A stretch of 64,000 bases of DNA, taken from Lentzea aerocolonigenes (GTDB lineage: Bacteria > Actinomycetota > Actinomycetes > Mycobacteriales > Pseudonocardiaceae). Position numbers and translations under genes: made by a program. Position 1 is the stretch's first letter. Every line of letters starts with the position of its first letter. The notes under the pieces were generated by a model that saw only the letters and a list, made by a program, of their open reading frames with translations, was not told the DNA's origin and made no database searches. Shown here piece by piece: positions 1-7,078 of the stretch. The stretch lies in assembly GCF_000974445.1 (NCBI RefSeq), contig NZ_BBOJ01000015.1:124001-188000 (forward strand). Direction: 5' to 3'.

Positions 1-19
1 CGCGGCCAGCGACGCCGGT

Positions 20-35
20 ATGTCCATGTGGACAT
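20..35. promoter_or_regulatory. Short perfect palindrome, possible operator
   Basis: Seven-base arms ATGTCCA and TGGACAT are separated by two bases. It lies in non-coding sequence before the first gene. Which gene it would control is unknown, because the left neighbour is outside the window. Positions 36-180 show no gene that I can support. Confidence 0.25.
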
Positions 36-180
36 GATGCCGCCCGACGTCGTCCAGATCCGGTTGCCTTGCTACCCGTTTTTCCGAATTTCACGCAACA
101 CGGTCTTGATTCGCGTAATGCACGTCACAAAACCGCGTCTCGGGTGCATGCTGATGTCCAGCAGCTCAACCCGAGGACTG

Positions 181-363
181 ATGACCATGACGAGTGCGAC
201 CGCGTCCTCCCGCCACAACTGGGAGTCGGACCTGGAGCGCTACCGGACCAGAGCGGTCCAGGTGCTCGACACGCACCTGCCCGCGACGACCGGCTGCACC
301 GAGTGCGGCGACCCGTGGCCGTGCGCCCGTGCCTGCACGGCCGAACTGGTGCTCGAGCTCTGA
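181..363 (+). CDS. Small Cys-containing hypothetical protein (60 aa)
   Basis: A short ORF starts with ATG at 181 (a second ATG follows at 187), with GAGG about six bases upstream as a plausible ribosome binding site. The product is hydrophilic and helical at the N-terminus. It ends with a Cys-rich stretch reading TGCTECGDPWPCARAC, four cysteines in CxxC-like spacing that could bind a metal or form disulfides. Small proteins of this kind are common in actinomycetes, but I do not recognise a named family. The stop is immediately followed by the stop of the convergent FBP-domain gene. A longer in-frame extension to 28 exists, but the ATG at 181 fits the protein character better. Confidence 0.55.
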   Translation: MTMTSATASSRHNWESDLERYRTRAVQVLDTHLPATTGCTECGDPWPCARACTAELVLEL

Positions 364-855
364 TCAGGACTCCACCCGCGCGAGGAACGCCGCCACCCCG
401 GTGACGATCCTCGCGGCCTGGTCGTCCTGCGAGATCGACTCGTGGAAACGCGAGCCGGGTCCCGCGCTTTTCTTCCCGCGCAGGTAGAGCGAGCACTGCA
501 GGTCCGCGCACACGTAGGCGCCGACCGAGTTGCCCAGCTGGCCCGACTTCCCGGCCTTGCGCGCCGTCATCAGCGACACGCCGTCCCCCGGATGCGTGGT
601 CAGGCACCACGCGCACATCGTCTTGCGCGCCCGCCCGGCCTGCGCGGCCCGGCGCAGCGCGATGCCGACGAGCCGTCCGTCGAGGTCGGCCACCAGATAG
701 GAGCGGTCGGGTGCGGCGGGGTCGGTCCAGCCGAGGAAGTCGAGGTCGTCCCACGGCCGGTCGGCGAGATCCTTGGGCACGTGCATGCGCTTCGCCTCGC
801 CCTTGGTGGAATTGACGAAGGACGCGCGGATGTCGGGTTCGGTCAGTGGCTTCAC
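364..855 (-). CDS. FBP domain protein with treble-clef zinc finger (EF-G-binding-like)
   Basis: The 163-residue product matches the actinobacterial FBP family (C-terminal treble-clef zinc finger related to EF-G-binding FusB-type proteins). The C-terminal half carries the likely zinc ligands: CAWC around residues 80-83, then CADLQC after a basic KAGKSGQLGNSVG linker. Family knowledge suggests binding to elongation factor G or the ribosome, but the role here is unproven. It is divergent from a TetR gene, and the 67-base space between them holds nested palindromes, so the TetR protein is a likely regulator. The ATG at 855 is the only good start. Confidence 0.75.
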   Translation of the reverse strand: MKPLTEPDIRASFVNSTKGEAKRMHVPKDLADRPWDDLDFLGWTDPAAPDRSYLVADLDGRLVGIALRRAAQAGRARKTMCAWCLTTHPGDGVSLMTARKAGKSGQLGNSVGAYVCADLQCSLYLRGKKSAGPGSRFHESISQDDQAARIVTGVAAFLARVES

Positions 856-867
856 GTCGAGGAACGC

Positions 868-891
868 TAGGCTTGCCTAGAGGTCCTAGGC
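868..891. promoter_or_regulatory. Nested palindromes, probable operator of the adjacent TetR regulator
   Basis: Two overlapping palindromes lie between the divergent FBP and TetR genes: TAGGCTTGCCTA (868-879) and GCCTAG-5 bases-CTAGGC (875-891). A further CCTTAGG lies at 904-910. The position in a short divergent promoter region is typical of a self-regulating TetR repressor. Binding is inferred. Confidence 0.5.
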
Positions 892-922
892 AAATTATTA
901 AGGACCTTAGGAAGGGTGGCGC

Positions 923-1489
923 ATGGCACGCGCGGGTCTCACCGCGGACCGCCTCACGCAGGCGGCCGCGGAGCTGGCGGACGAGGTCGGCTTCGAGAAC
1001 GTGACGGTGTCCGCGCTCGCCCGCCACTTCGGTGTGAAGGACGCGTCGCTCTACTCGCACATCCGCAACGCCCACGACCTGCGCGTCCGGCTCGCGGTGC
1101 TGGCCCTGGCCGAGCTGGCCGACCGCGTCGCGGACGCGCTGGCCGGCCGTTCGGGCAAGGACGCGCTGGTGGCGTTCGCCAACGCGTACCGGCGCTACGC
1201 CCACGAGCACCCCGGCCGGTACACGGCGACGCAGATGGCGCTGGACCCGGACACGGCCGCCACCAGCGCGGCGGGCAAGCACGCCGAGATGACCCGCGCG
1301 ATCCTGCGGGGCTACGACCTGTGGGAACCCGACCAAACCGACGCCGTACGGCTGCTGCACAGCACGTTCCACGGCTACGTCTCACTGGAGCGCGCCGGGG
1401 CGTTCCACAGCCACCCGCGCGGGGTGGAGGCGTCGTGGACGCGGGCGCTCGACGGACTCGACTCGCTGCTGAGGTCCTGGCCCGCCTAG
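923..1489 (+). CDS. TetR/AcrR family regulator with WHG-type C-terminal domain
   Basis: The 188-residue protein has an N-terminal TetR helix-turn-helix (about residues 10-55, with VSALARHFGVKDASLYSHI as recognition region). A helical ligand domain of the WHG/TetR_C type follows; FHGYVSLERAGAF near residues 150-160 is typical. ATG at 923 follows a purine-rich GAAGGG. It is divergent from the FBP-domain gene, with palindromes between them, so it probably represses itself and that gene. The ligand is unknown. Confidence 0.85.
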   Translation: MARAGLTADRLTQAAAELADEVGFENVTVSALARHFGVKDASLYSHIRNAHDLRVRLAVLALAELADRVADALAGRSGKDALVAFANAYRRYAHEHPGRYTATQMALDPDTAATSAAGKHAEMTRAILRGYDLWEPDQTDAVRLLHSTFHGYVSLERAGAFHSHPRGVEASWTRALDGLDSLLRSWPA

Positions 1490-1495
1490 TAGTGT

Positions 1496-1574
1496 GTCGC
1501 GGCTCAGTTCTGGCGCTTACACCGTGGATGAAGGGTCCCTTCATCCGCAGCCGGGAGCACAACTAAGCCGCGAC
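1496..1574. repeat. Nested inverted repeats between convergent genes (hairpin or MITE-like)
   Basis: Outer 14-base arms at 1496-1509 and 1561-1574 (GTCGCGGCTcAGTT against its complement, one mismatch) enclose a second palindrome at 1526-1546 with perfect 10-base arms (GGATGAAGGG and CCCTTCATCC) around a single T. It sits between the ends of a TetR gene and the convergent Lrp gene, so a two-way terminator is possible. The terminal-inverted-repeat form also allows a small non-autonomous repeat element. A genome-wide copy count would decide. Confidence 0.55.
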
Positions 1575-1591
1575 GGCCCACGACCCTTTGA

Positions 1592-2047
1592 TCACAGGCG
1601 CGGCCGGCTCAGCAGCCGGGACAGCACGATCGCGCTCTCGGTCCGCTGGATCGGCGCGGTGGACCGCACCCGCTGGATGGCTTGTTCCAGGTGCGGGATG
1701 TCCCTGGCGAGGAGGTAGAGCATCGCGTCGGCGCCACCGGAGACGGTGCAGGCCTCGATGACCTCCGGGATGCCGTCCAACGCCTCGCGCAGGTCGGCCG
1801 GAGTCGGGTTGCCCGCGCAGTAGACCTCCACGAACGCCTCGGTGTGCCAGGCCAGGGCCTGCGGGTCGACCAGCGCGGTGAAGCCGCGGATCGCGCCGGT
1901 TTTGACCAGGCGGTCCAGGCGTCTCTTGGCCGCGGACGGGGACAGTCCGGCGGCCCTGCCGATCTCGGCGTAGGTGGCGCGGGCGTTGCGCACGACGCAC
2001 TGGATGATCGCCTCGTCGATGGAGTCCATGCCGGGAGCGTGCGGCAT
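1592..2047 (-). CDS. Lrp/AsnC family transcriptional regulator
   Basis: About 151 residues from ATG at 2047; an in-frame ATG at 2029 gives 145 residues and starts directly at MDSIDEAIIQ, as many Lrp proteins do. The N-terminal winged helix-turn-helix (RATYAEIGRAAGLSPSAAKR) is followed by a RAM/AsnC ligand domain (AFVEVYCAGN... VSGGADAMLYLLARD). It is divergent from the M20 deacylase gene, an arrangement that usually means control of that enzyme in response to an amino acid. Reading-frame extension beyond 2047 is only antisense to the M20 gene. Confidence 0.85.
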   Translation of the reverse strand: MPHAPGMDSIDEAIIQCVVRNARATYAEIGRAAGLSPSAAKRRLDRLVKTGAIRGFTALVDPQALAWHTEAFVEVYCAGNPTPADLREALDGIPEVIEACTVSGGADAMLYLLARDIPHLEQAIQRVRSTAPIQRTESAIVLSRLLSRPRL

Positions 2048-2115
2048 GGCGCAAAAATCCGCCAGACCTGCGGCTTCTATGCAAAAAAGACGCCGTAGTG
2101 CGCCGCAAATGGCGA

Positions 2116-2145
2116 TTGTATGCACGGCCGACGCGAACCTAGTCT
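2116..2145 (+). promoter_or_regulatory. Putative promoter of the M20 deacylase, leaderless
   Basis: TTGTAT at 2116-2121 and TAGTCT at 2140-2145 are separated by 18 bases. The GTG start at 2153 follows seven bases after the -10 box, where transcription would begin, so the transcript is probably leaderless. No ribosome binding site is visible. Confidence 0.45.
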
Positions 2146-2152
2146 TCGGCCT

Positions 2153-3421
2153 GTGACCACGAACGATGTCGAAGCAGCGGCGCTGGCCGCGGTGGACGAG
2201 GCGGCGATCGGACGGCTTCTGCTGGAGCTGCTCGAGGTGCCCAGCGTGACGGGCAGTGCCGCCGAGTCGGAGTTGCAGCACCTGCTCGCCGGGCACCTGG
2301 AACGCCTGGACCTCGACGTAGACCTGTGGTCGATGAACCTGCCCGAACTGCGCGCGCACGAACGCTTTCCCGGCAGCGAGGCACCGCGCACGGAGGCGTG
2401 GGGGCTGGTCGGCGAGACGCGAGGCGACGGACCGACGCTGATCCTCCAGGGCCATGTCGACGTCGTCCCACCCGGCGACCTCGCGCAGTGGGAGGGAGAT
2501 CCGTTCCGCCCGCGGGTCACCGGAGACGTCGTGCACGGCCGAGGTGCGTGCGACATGAAGGCCGGTGTCGTCGCGATCCTGGCCGCGCTCGCCGCGATCC
2601 GCGCGGCCGGCGTGCAGCCACGCGGCAGGGTTGCCGCGCACTTCGTCGTGAGCGAGGAGGACGGCGGGCTCGGCGCGTTCGGCACCCTCGAACGCGGCCA
2701 CACCGGTGACGCCTGCATCATCACCGAACCGACCAGCGGTGCGCTCATGACGGCAAACGCGGGCGCTCTCACGTTCCGCGTCGAGGTGCCCGGCCGCGCC
2801 ACCCACGGCAGCACCCGGTACGCGGGCGTCAGCGCCATCGACGCCTACCTGCCCGTCCACCAGGCGCTCGCCCGGCTGGAGACCCGCCGCAACGCACGCC
2901 CCGATCCGCTCATGTCCGAGTACCCGATCCCGTACCCGCTCTCGGTCGGCACGGTTCAGGCGGGCGACTGGGCGAGCAGCGTCCCCGACCTGCTGGTGGC
3001 GGAGGGACGGCTGGGCGTGCAGCTCGGTGAGGATCCCGCCGACGCCCGCGCCGAACTGGAGGCCTGCGTGGCGGAAGCGTGCGCGGCCGACCCGTGGCTG
3101 CGCTCCCACCCCGCCGTCGTGACGTGGCCAGGTGGCCAGTTCGCGAGCGGGCGGCTCCCCTCCGGCCACCCGCTCGCGCTCCTGGTCGGGACCGCGCACG
3201 CCGACGTCACCGGTGCGGCGCCGCCACCGGAGCGCGGCGCGCCGTACGGCAGTGACCTGCGGCTTTACGCCGGGACGGGCATTCCGACGCTGCAATACGG
3301 GCCTGGCGACGTCCGCCTCGCCCACGGCCCCCGCGAGCAGGTCAGCGTCAGCGAGATCGTCACCGTGACGCAAGCCCTGGTAGTGGCGACCCTGCGCTCG
3401 ATCGACGTGCTAGCTCGCTGA
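2153..3421 (+). CDS. M20 family metallopeptidase / ArgE-DapE-type deacylase
   Basis: About 422 residues. The metal-site motifs of the M20/ArgE-DapE family are in order: GHVDVVP (His and catalytic Asp), GRGACDMKAG (bridging Asp), SEEDGG (catalytic Glu pair), the ITEPT acidic ligand and the C-terminal RLAHGP histidine. A dimerisation-domain segment with VPGRATHGS lies between. Family members remove acyl groups from amino acids or cleave dipeptides; the substrate cannot be fixed from sequence. GTG at 2153 is chosen because it sits just after a -10 box and removes an upstream stretch unlike the family. It is divergent from an Lrp regulator. The 3' end overlaps the convergent NmrA gene by 12 bases. 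Confidence 0.85.
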   Translation: MTTNDVEAAALAAVDEAAIGRLLLELLEVPSVTGSAAESELQHLLAGHLERLDLDVDLWSMNLPELRAHERFPGSEAPRTEAWGLVGETRGDGPTLILQGHVDVVPPGDLAQWEGDPFRPRVTGDVVHGRGACDMKAGVVAILAALAAIRAAGVQPRGRVAAHFVVSEEDGGLGAFGTLERGHTGDACIITEPTSGALMTANAGALTFRVEVPGRATHGSTRYAGVSAIDAYLPVHQALARLETRRNARPDPLMSEYPIPYPLSVGTVQAGDWASSVPDLLVAEGRLGVQLGEDPADARAELEACVAEACAADPWLRSHPAVVTWPGGQFASGRLPSGHPLALLVGTAHADVTGAAPPPERGAPYGSDLRLYAGTGIPTLQYGPGDVRLAHGPREQVSVSEIVTVTQALVVATLRSIDVLAR

Positions 3422-4291
3422 GGAGTGCAGAACGCGGTCCCAGTCGACGGTCCTGGCCCAGTCGGCGTAGCTGTGCCACCGCACGGCCGGGTGCGCGGCG
3501 TGCAGCGCGTCGAGGTCGGCGAAGTCCGTGTTGGCCTCGAACCGCCCGAACATGTCGGCGATCTCGTCGCCCGCCCACTGCCGGACCTGGTCGAGCGGCA
3601 TCTGCCGGTACGGGATCTCCCGGCCGAGCACCTCGCTGAGGATCCGGGCCGCCTCCTCACCGGTGACGCGGTCGGACACGACGTCGATCCGCTTGCCCAC
3701 GAGCAGGTCCGGGTTCTCGATCGCGTGCACGGCGAGGCCCGCGATGTCCCGGACGGTGACCTGGTCGAGCGGCTTGCCCGCGGACAACGGGTTGGCCAGA
3801 ACGCCGTCGGTGAGGCGGCTGAACCCGACGTTCAGCACGTTCTCCATGAAGTAGACCGGTCCGAGCACGGTCGAGCGCACCGGCTGGTCGCGCAGGTACG
3901 CCTCGACGAGCTGCTTGCTGTCCGCGTGGTCGATGTCGGTCGTCGCCACCCGCCCGGCTCCGCGCACCGAGGAGTAGACGAGGTGCGCGCCGGTCCGTGC
4001 GGCGGCGTCGACCAGAAGACGCCCCTGCTCGACCTCTTCATCCTTCCCTCCAGATCCGAACGGAACGGACAGGCCGAAGATCGCGTCCACGCCTTTCGCG
4101 GCGTTGTCGAGCGCCTGCGCGTCGGCCAGGTCGCCGATGACGAGCCGCGCCCCGGCGGCGGACAACCGGCGCGCGGCCGGCGACTCGGGCGACCGCACGT
4201 AGGCGGTGACGTCGTGGCCGTGGTCGAGCAGCAGCTCGGCGACGGCGCCGCCCTGCTTCCCGGTGGCGCCGATGACGAGAACGGTGGTCAC
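3410..4291 (-). CDS. NmrA/SDR-type NAD(P)-binding oxidoreductase, likely SoxR-activated
   Basis: From GTG at 4291 (preceded by GGAG) the product has 293 residues and begins with a Rossmann motif, VLVIGATGKQGGAVAE. The pattern, with DLADAQAL and HLVYSSVRG and no SDR active-site YxxxK at the usual place, fits the NmrA/QOR2-like atypical SDR group. These bind NAD(P) and act as redox sensors or quinone reductases. It is divergent from soxR, and its promoter (TTGACC, 19-base spacer, GAGGAT) has the SoxR operator inside the long spacer, the arrangement of SoxR-activated promoters. A role in response to redox-cycling compounds is inferred. Confidence 0.82.
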   Translation of the reverse strand: MTTVLVIGATGKQGGAVAELLLDHGHDVTAYVRSPESPAARRLSAAGARLVIGDLADAQALDNAAKGVDAIFGLSVPFGSGGKDEEVEQGRLLVDAAARTGAHLVYSSVRGAGRVATTDIDHADSKQLVEAYLRDQPVRSTVLGPVYFMENVLNVGFSRLTDGVLANPLSAGKPLDQVTVRDIAGLAVHAIENPDLLVGKRIDVVSDRVTGEEAARILSEVLGREIPYRQMPLDQVRQWAGDEIADMFGRFEANTDFADLDALHAAHPAVRWHSYADWARTVDWDRVLHSSAS

Positions 4292-4327
4292 GGAGGCTCC
4301 TTGATCGTGAGTCGTGGGCGCCACCGA

Positions 4328-4358
4328 TCCTCTGGCCTCAACCGAGGTTGAGGTCAAG
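4328..4358 (-). promoter_or_regulatory. SoxR-type promoter with operator in a 19-bp spacer
   Basis: Read on the minus strand: TTGACC at 4358-4353, a 19-base spacer, then GAGGAT at 4333-4328. The 18-base palindrome CCTCAACCGAGGTTGAGG lies at 4336-4353 and fits the SoxR box pattern CCTCAA-6 bases-TTGAGG. MerR-family activators act on such over-long spacers, so this points to activation of the NmrA-type gene by the SoxR encoded on the other side. Confidence 0.75.
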
Positions 4359-4375
4359 CGCTAAGGTCGACTTCC

Positions 4376-4882
4376 ATGCCGAGGGCCCACACCACGTTCC
4401 ACGAGCTCACCGTCGGACAGGTCGCCGACCGCAGCGGCGTCGCCATCTCCGCGCTGCACTTCTACGAGCGCAAAGGCCTCATCCGCAGCACCCGGACGGC
4501 CAGCAACCAGCGCCGCTACAGCCGCGACACGTTGCGCCGGGTCGCGTTCATCCGCGCGTCGCAGCACGTCGGCATCTCACTCACCGCGATCAAGGAAGCC
4601 CTGGACCGGTTGCCCAGCGAGCGCACGCCCACCCGTGACGACTGGGCTCGGCTGTCCGCGGCGTGGCGGACCGAGCTCGACACCCGCATCGCGCAGCTGC
4701 ACGCGCTCCGCGACGACCTGACCGAATGCATCGGGTGCGGCTGTCTGTCGCTGAAGGTGTGCCACCTGACCAACCCGCGCGACGTGCTGGGACGCGACGG
4801 TTCCGGTGCGCGCCGCCTGCCTACGGTCCCGGAGGCCCCAGCTGCTCGGTCCGGTCAGGAGCCGACTCGACCCACTCGATGA
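4376..4882 (+). CDS. soxR: SoxR, redox-sensitive MerR-family activator
   Basis: The 168-residue product has a MerR helix-turn-helix (VGQVADRSGVAISALHFYER) and a dimerisation helix. It also has the diagnostic SoxR [2Fe-2S] cysteine cluster CIGCGCLSLKVC, with C118, C121, C123 and C129. In actinomycetes SoxR usually senses redox-active metabolites and activates a few oxidoreductase genes. A SoxR box lies between it and the divergent NmrA-type gene. The last 60 or so bases overlap the end of the convergent emfourin gene, giving a non-conserved tail of about 20 residues after the SoxR core. Confidence 0.92.
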   Translation: MPRAHTTFHELTVGQVADRSGVAISALHFYERKGLIRSTRTASNQRRYSRDTLRRVAFIRASQHVGISLTAIKEALDRLPSERTPTRDDWARLSAAWRTELDTRIAQLHALRDDLTECIGCGCLSLKVCHLTNPRDVLGRDGSGARRLPTVPEAPAARSGQEPTRPTR

Positions 4883-5150
4883 GCTCGCGCACACCGGGGG
4901 AGAGTTCATCGGCGTTCATCGCCGTCACGGCACCGTCGTCGTCCTCGATGAGGATCTCGACGAGCTCGCGGTCCGGCTGCGGGGCGCCTGCCTGGGTGTC
5001 GGCCAGCGAGGCGCGCTGGACGCGTGCTCGCAGCGCCGCGGCGTCGGCCGAGGCGAGTGCGGAGGTGTCGACGGCGGTCGAGCTCACGAGTCCCGCGAGC
5101 CCGCCGCCGCGAACGACTGTGACTTTCAGAGGACCCCGACCTCCCGCCAT
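4821..5150 (-). CDS. Emfourin-type inhibitor of the adjacent M4 protease
   Basis: This small acidic protein (109 residues) starts inside the 3' end of the M4 protease gene (25-base overlap). The sequence (MAGGRGPLKVTVVRGGGLAG, then an acidic ELVEILIEDDDGAVTA region) and the position match the protealysin-associated emfourin family of proteinaceous protease inhibitors. In known systems emfourin binds and inhibits protealysin-like M4 proteases encoded next to it. No signal peptide is present, which agrees with a cytoplasmic protease-inhibitor pair. Assignment rests on context plus family resemblance. Confidence 0.78.
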   Translation of the reverse strand: MAGGRGPLKVTVVRGGGLAGLVSSTAVDTSALASADAAALRARVQRASLADTQAGAPQPDRELVEILIEDDDGAVTAMNADELSPGVRELIEWVESAPDRTEQLGPPGP

Positions 5151-6163
5151 GCCGAGCGGACGATGCCGGCTTCATCGTCACCGTACAGCTCTTTCGCCGA
5201 CGCGACAGTGGCCTCCGCCGCGTCCTTGAACTGCGAGTTCCGCTGCAGTCGCGTGGCCAGCGCGTCATACCAGATCAGGGCGGGCTTCTCCCACGAGTGC
5301 CCGCCGACAGCGGTGGCGACGAGGTAGAACGCCTTGTTCGGGATACCCGAGTTGATGTGCACACCGCCGTTGTCGTTGCGCGGGTCGCCGTTGTCGGGCA
5401 GGTCGACGTAGTCGTCCATGTGGGCGGGCTGGCGGTCGAAGTCGTGCGCCGTGCCCGGGTCCTTCATCGACCGCAGTGCTCTGCCCGGCAGCTGGGTGCC
5501 GAGAATGCCCGCGCCGAGCAGCCAGTCGGCCTGGTCGGCGGTCTGTCCGAGCGTGTGCTGCTTGATCACCGAACCGAACACGTCGGCCCACGACTCGTTG
5601 AGCGCGCCGGACTGCTTGCTGTAGACCAGGCCGGCGGTGAACTGGACGACGCCGTGGGTGATCTCGTGCGCGACCACGGAGGTGTCGGCGGCGAGGCTGC
5701 CGACCTTGAAGATCTTGCCGCTGCCGTCGCCGTACACCATCTGGGTGCCTTCCCAGAACGCGTTGTCGAATCCGCGGCGGTAGTGCACGGTCGAGATGAG
5801 ATCGGCGCCGTTGCCGTCGACGCTGTGTCTGCCGAGCACGTCGCGGTAGAAGTCGTAGGTCCTGTCGGCGTTGTCGAACGCGTCGTTGACCGCCTTGTCC
5901 GCGTGGGGGCCGTCGTCCGGGCCGCGCCGCAGCACACCGGGGAGCTCGACGCCGTGCTGGGCGTCGTAGACGACCTTCCTCTCCTGCGGCGGCGGCATCA
6001 GCTCGGCCTCGACCCCGAGGCTCTGCACCAGAGCGGTCACGGCAGCACGACGTGCGTGCATGCCGGCGGAGGCGACGGCGGCCTTGGCGGCCTCACGGAG
6101 GTCGATCTCGCCACGTTCGGCCAGTTCCAGCAGGACGTGGGTGGGCAGGATGAAGCAGACCAT
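5126..6163 (-). CDS. Protealysin-like M4 family metalloprotease
   Basis: About 345 residues from ATG at 6163. A short N-terminal propeptide-like stretch (MVCFILPTHVLLELAERG) precedes the thermolysin-type catalytic domain. There is no classical signal peptide, as in protealysins. Zinc motif HEITH is at residues 166-170, with the third ligand in NESWADVFG about 20 residues later. The C-terminal domain has GVHINSGIPNKAFYL carrying the catalytic histidine region. The start overlaps the stop of the upstream phosphatase gene by one base (TGATG), and the 3' end overlaps the emfourin gene, so the three form one operon. Likely inhibited post-translationally by the emfourin. Confidence 0.92.
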   Translation of the reverse strand: MVCFILPTHVLLELAERGEIDLREAAKAAVASAGMHARRAAVTALVQSLGVEAELMPPPQERKVVYDAQHGVELPGVLRRGPDDGPHADKAVNDAFDNADRTYDFYRDVLGRHSVDGNGADLISTVHYRRGFDNAFWEGTQMVYGDGSGKIFKVGSLAADTSVVAHEITHGVVQFTAGLVYSKQSGALNESWADVFGSVIKQHTLGQTADQADWLLGAGILGTQLPGRALRSMKDPGTAHDFDRQPAHMDDYVDLPDNGDPRNDNGGVHINSGIPNKAFYLVATAVGGHSWEKPALIWYDALATRLQRNSQFKDAAEATVASAKELYGDDEAGIVRSAWREVGVL

Positions 6164-6582
6164 CAGGGTTCCCTCTCTCCGTACTTGAGCCGCACCCCGC
6201 CCGCGTCCACCGTGACGACGAAGAGGTTGTCGAACTCCCTCTCGCCGATCGGGCTCGGCGTACCACCGAGCTCCCCGACGAGCGGGGGAACGGTGTTGGA
6301 ATGACCGACCACCAGGACGACTTCGCCCAGCGATCCGGAACGGATCTCGTCGGCCAGCCCGGGCCCGGCGACAACGGGGTGCAGCTGCGTTCGTGATGCG
6401 AGGGGTTGTGCGGTCTGCTTGGTGCGCCGGAACACCGAGGTGACGATGGCGGTCACCCCGGCCTCGGCCATGATCCGCGCCAGCAGCTCGGCGCGGTGGC
6501 GGCCGGGCTCGTTGAGCGGCGGGTCGTCGGAGCTCGGCGGCAGGTCGATGTCCGCGTGGCGGACGAGCAGCACTGTGGTCAC
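6163..6582 (-). CDS. Histidine phosphatase (phosphoglycerate-mutase-like) family protein
   Basis: A 139-residue protein. It starts MTTVLLVRHADID, the RH[G/A] phospho-acceptor motif of the histidine phosphatase superfamily, and has the second catalytic histidine in VVGHSNTVPPLVGEL. It is short compared with metabolic mutases and resembles small SixA-like or NTP/phosphoprotein phosphatases; the substrate is unknown. It is the first gene of the operon with the M4 protease and emfourin (one-base overlap), so a link to protease control is possible but unproven. Confidence 0.82.
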   Translation of the reverse strand: MTTVLLVRHADIDLPPSSDDPPLNEPGRHRAELLARIMAEAGVTAIVTSVFRRTKQTAQPLASRTQLHPVVAGPGLADEIRSGSLGEVVLVVGHSNTVPPLVGELGGTPSPIGEREFDNLFVVTVDAGGVRLKYGEREP

Positions 6583-6970
6583 GGTCCCCCCGTTTCTGTC
6601 GTACTACTGCCTCGCCCACCCTCCGCAGTGCGTTAGTCCGATTTCCTCAATGCCGCCCGTTCGGCCTAACGGGGACAGGGGTGCCTTCGCGTGGTGCTCA
6701 AACCCTTGGCTCAGGGCGGACCCAGGGGTTCGCCGCCATCCGCGCGTAGTCGGCGATGCCGTCGACGACGGCGGGGAACTCCGGGTGGTCTGTCAGGCAG
6801 AGCACCGTGATTCCACCGGGGCGCAGAGGTTGACGACCCGCGTTGAGGAAGCGGCCGGCGGGTGCGCACAGACGTCGCCGCCGAAGTCGAGGCCCATGTT
6901 TTGACCTCATGCCCCGGCAGCCGGTTCTCCGTGCTCGGCGAGCTGATTCCGGGGCAGACCCTCGTCGGAC
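6583..6970. other. Gap with a weak, probably decayed minus-strand ORF
   Basis: No confident gene. A minus-strand ORF (6698-6991, 97 residues) has an Arg-rich, low-complexity N-terminal half and a more protein-like end (GGITVLCLTDHPEFPAVVDG). That end may be the C-terminus of a lost gene, perhaps a methyltransferase-like protein. I do not recognise it, and call it a possible remnant. Confidence 0.2.
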
Positions 6971-7010
6971 CTGACCGCCGATAACGTTCACTTATCGGCG
7001 GTCAGCTTTT
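6971..7010 (+). terminator. Strong stem-loop followed by T-run
   Basis: Perfect 14-base arms (CTGACCGCCGATAA at 6971-6984 and its complement at 6992-7005) surround a seven-base loop and are followed by CTTTT, the form of an intrinsic terminator on the plus strand. There is no convincing plus-strand gene just upstream, so it may instead be a regulatory hairpin before the coiled-coil gene that starts at 7079. Confidence 0.5.
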
Positions 7011-7078
7011 CGGTGCCCAATTGGGTAGCGTTGCGTTGGATAACGTAACTGCACACGTAATGCTGCTACGATATTGCG

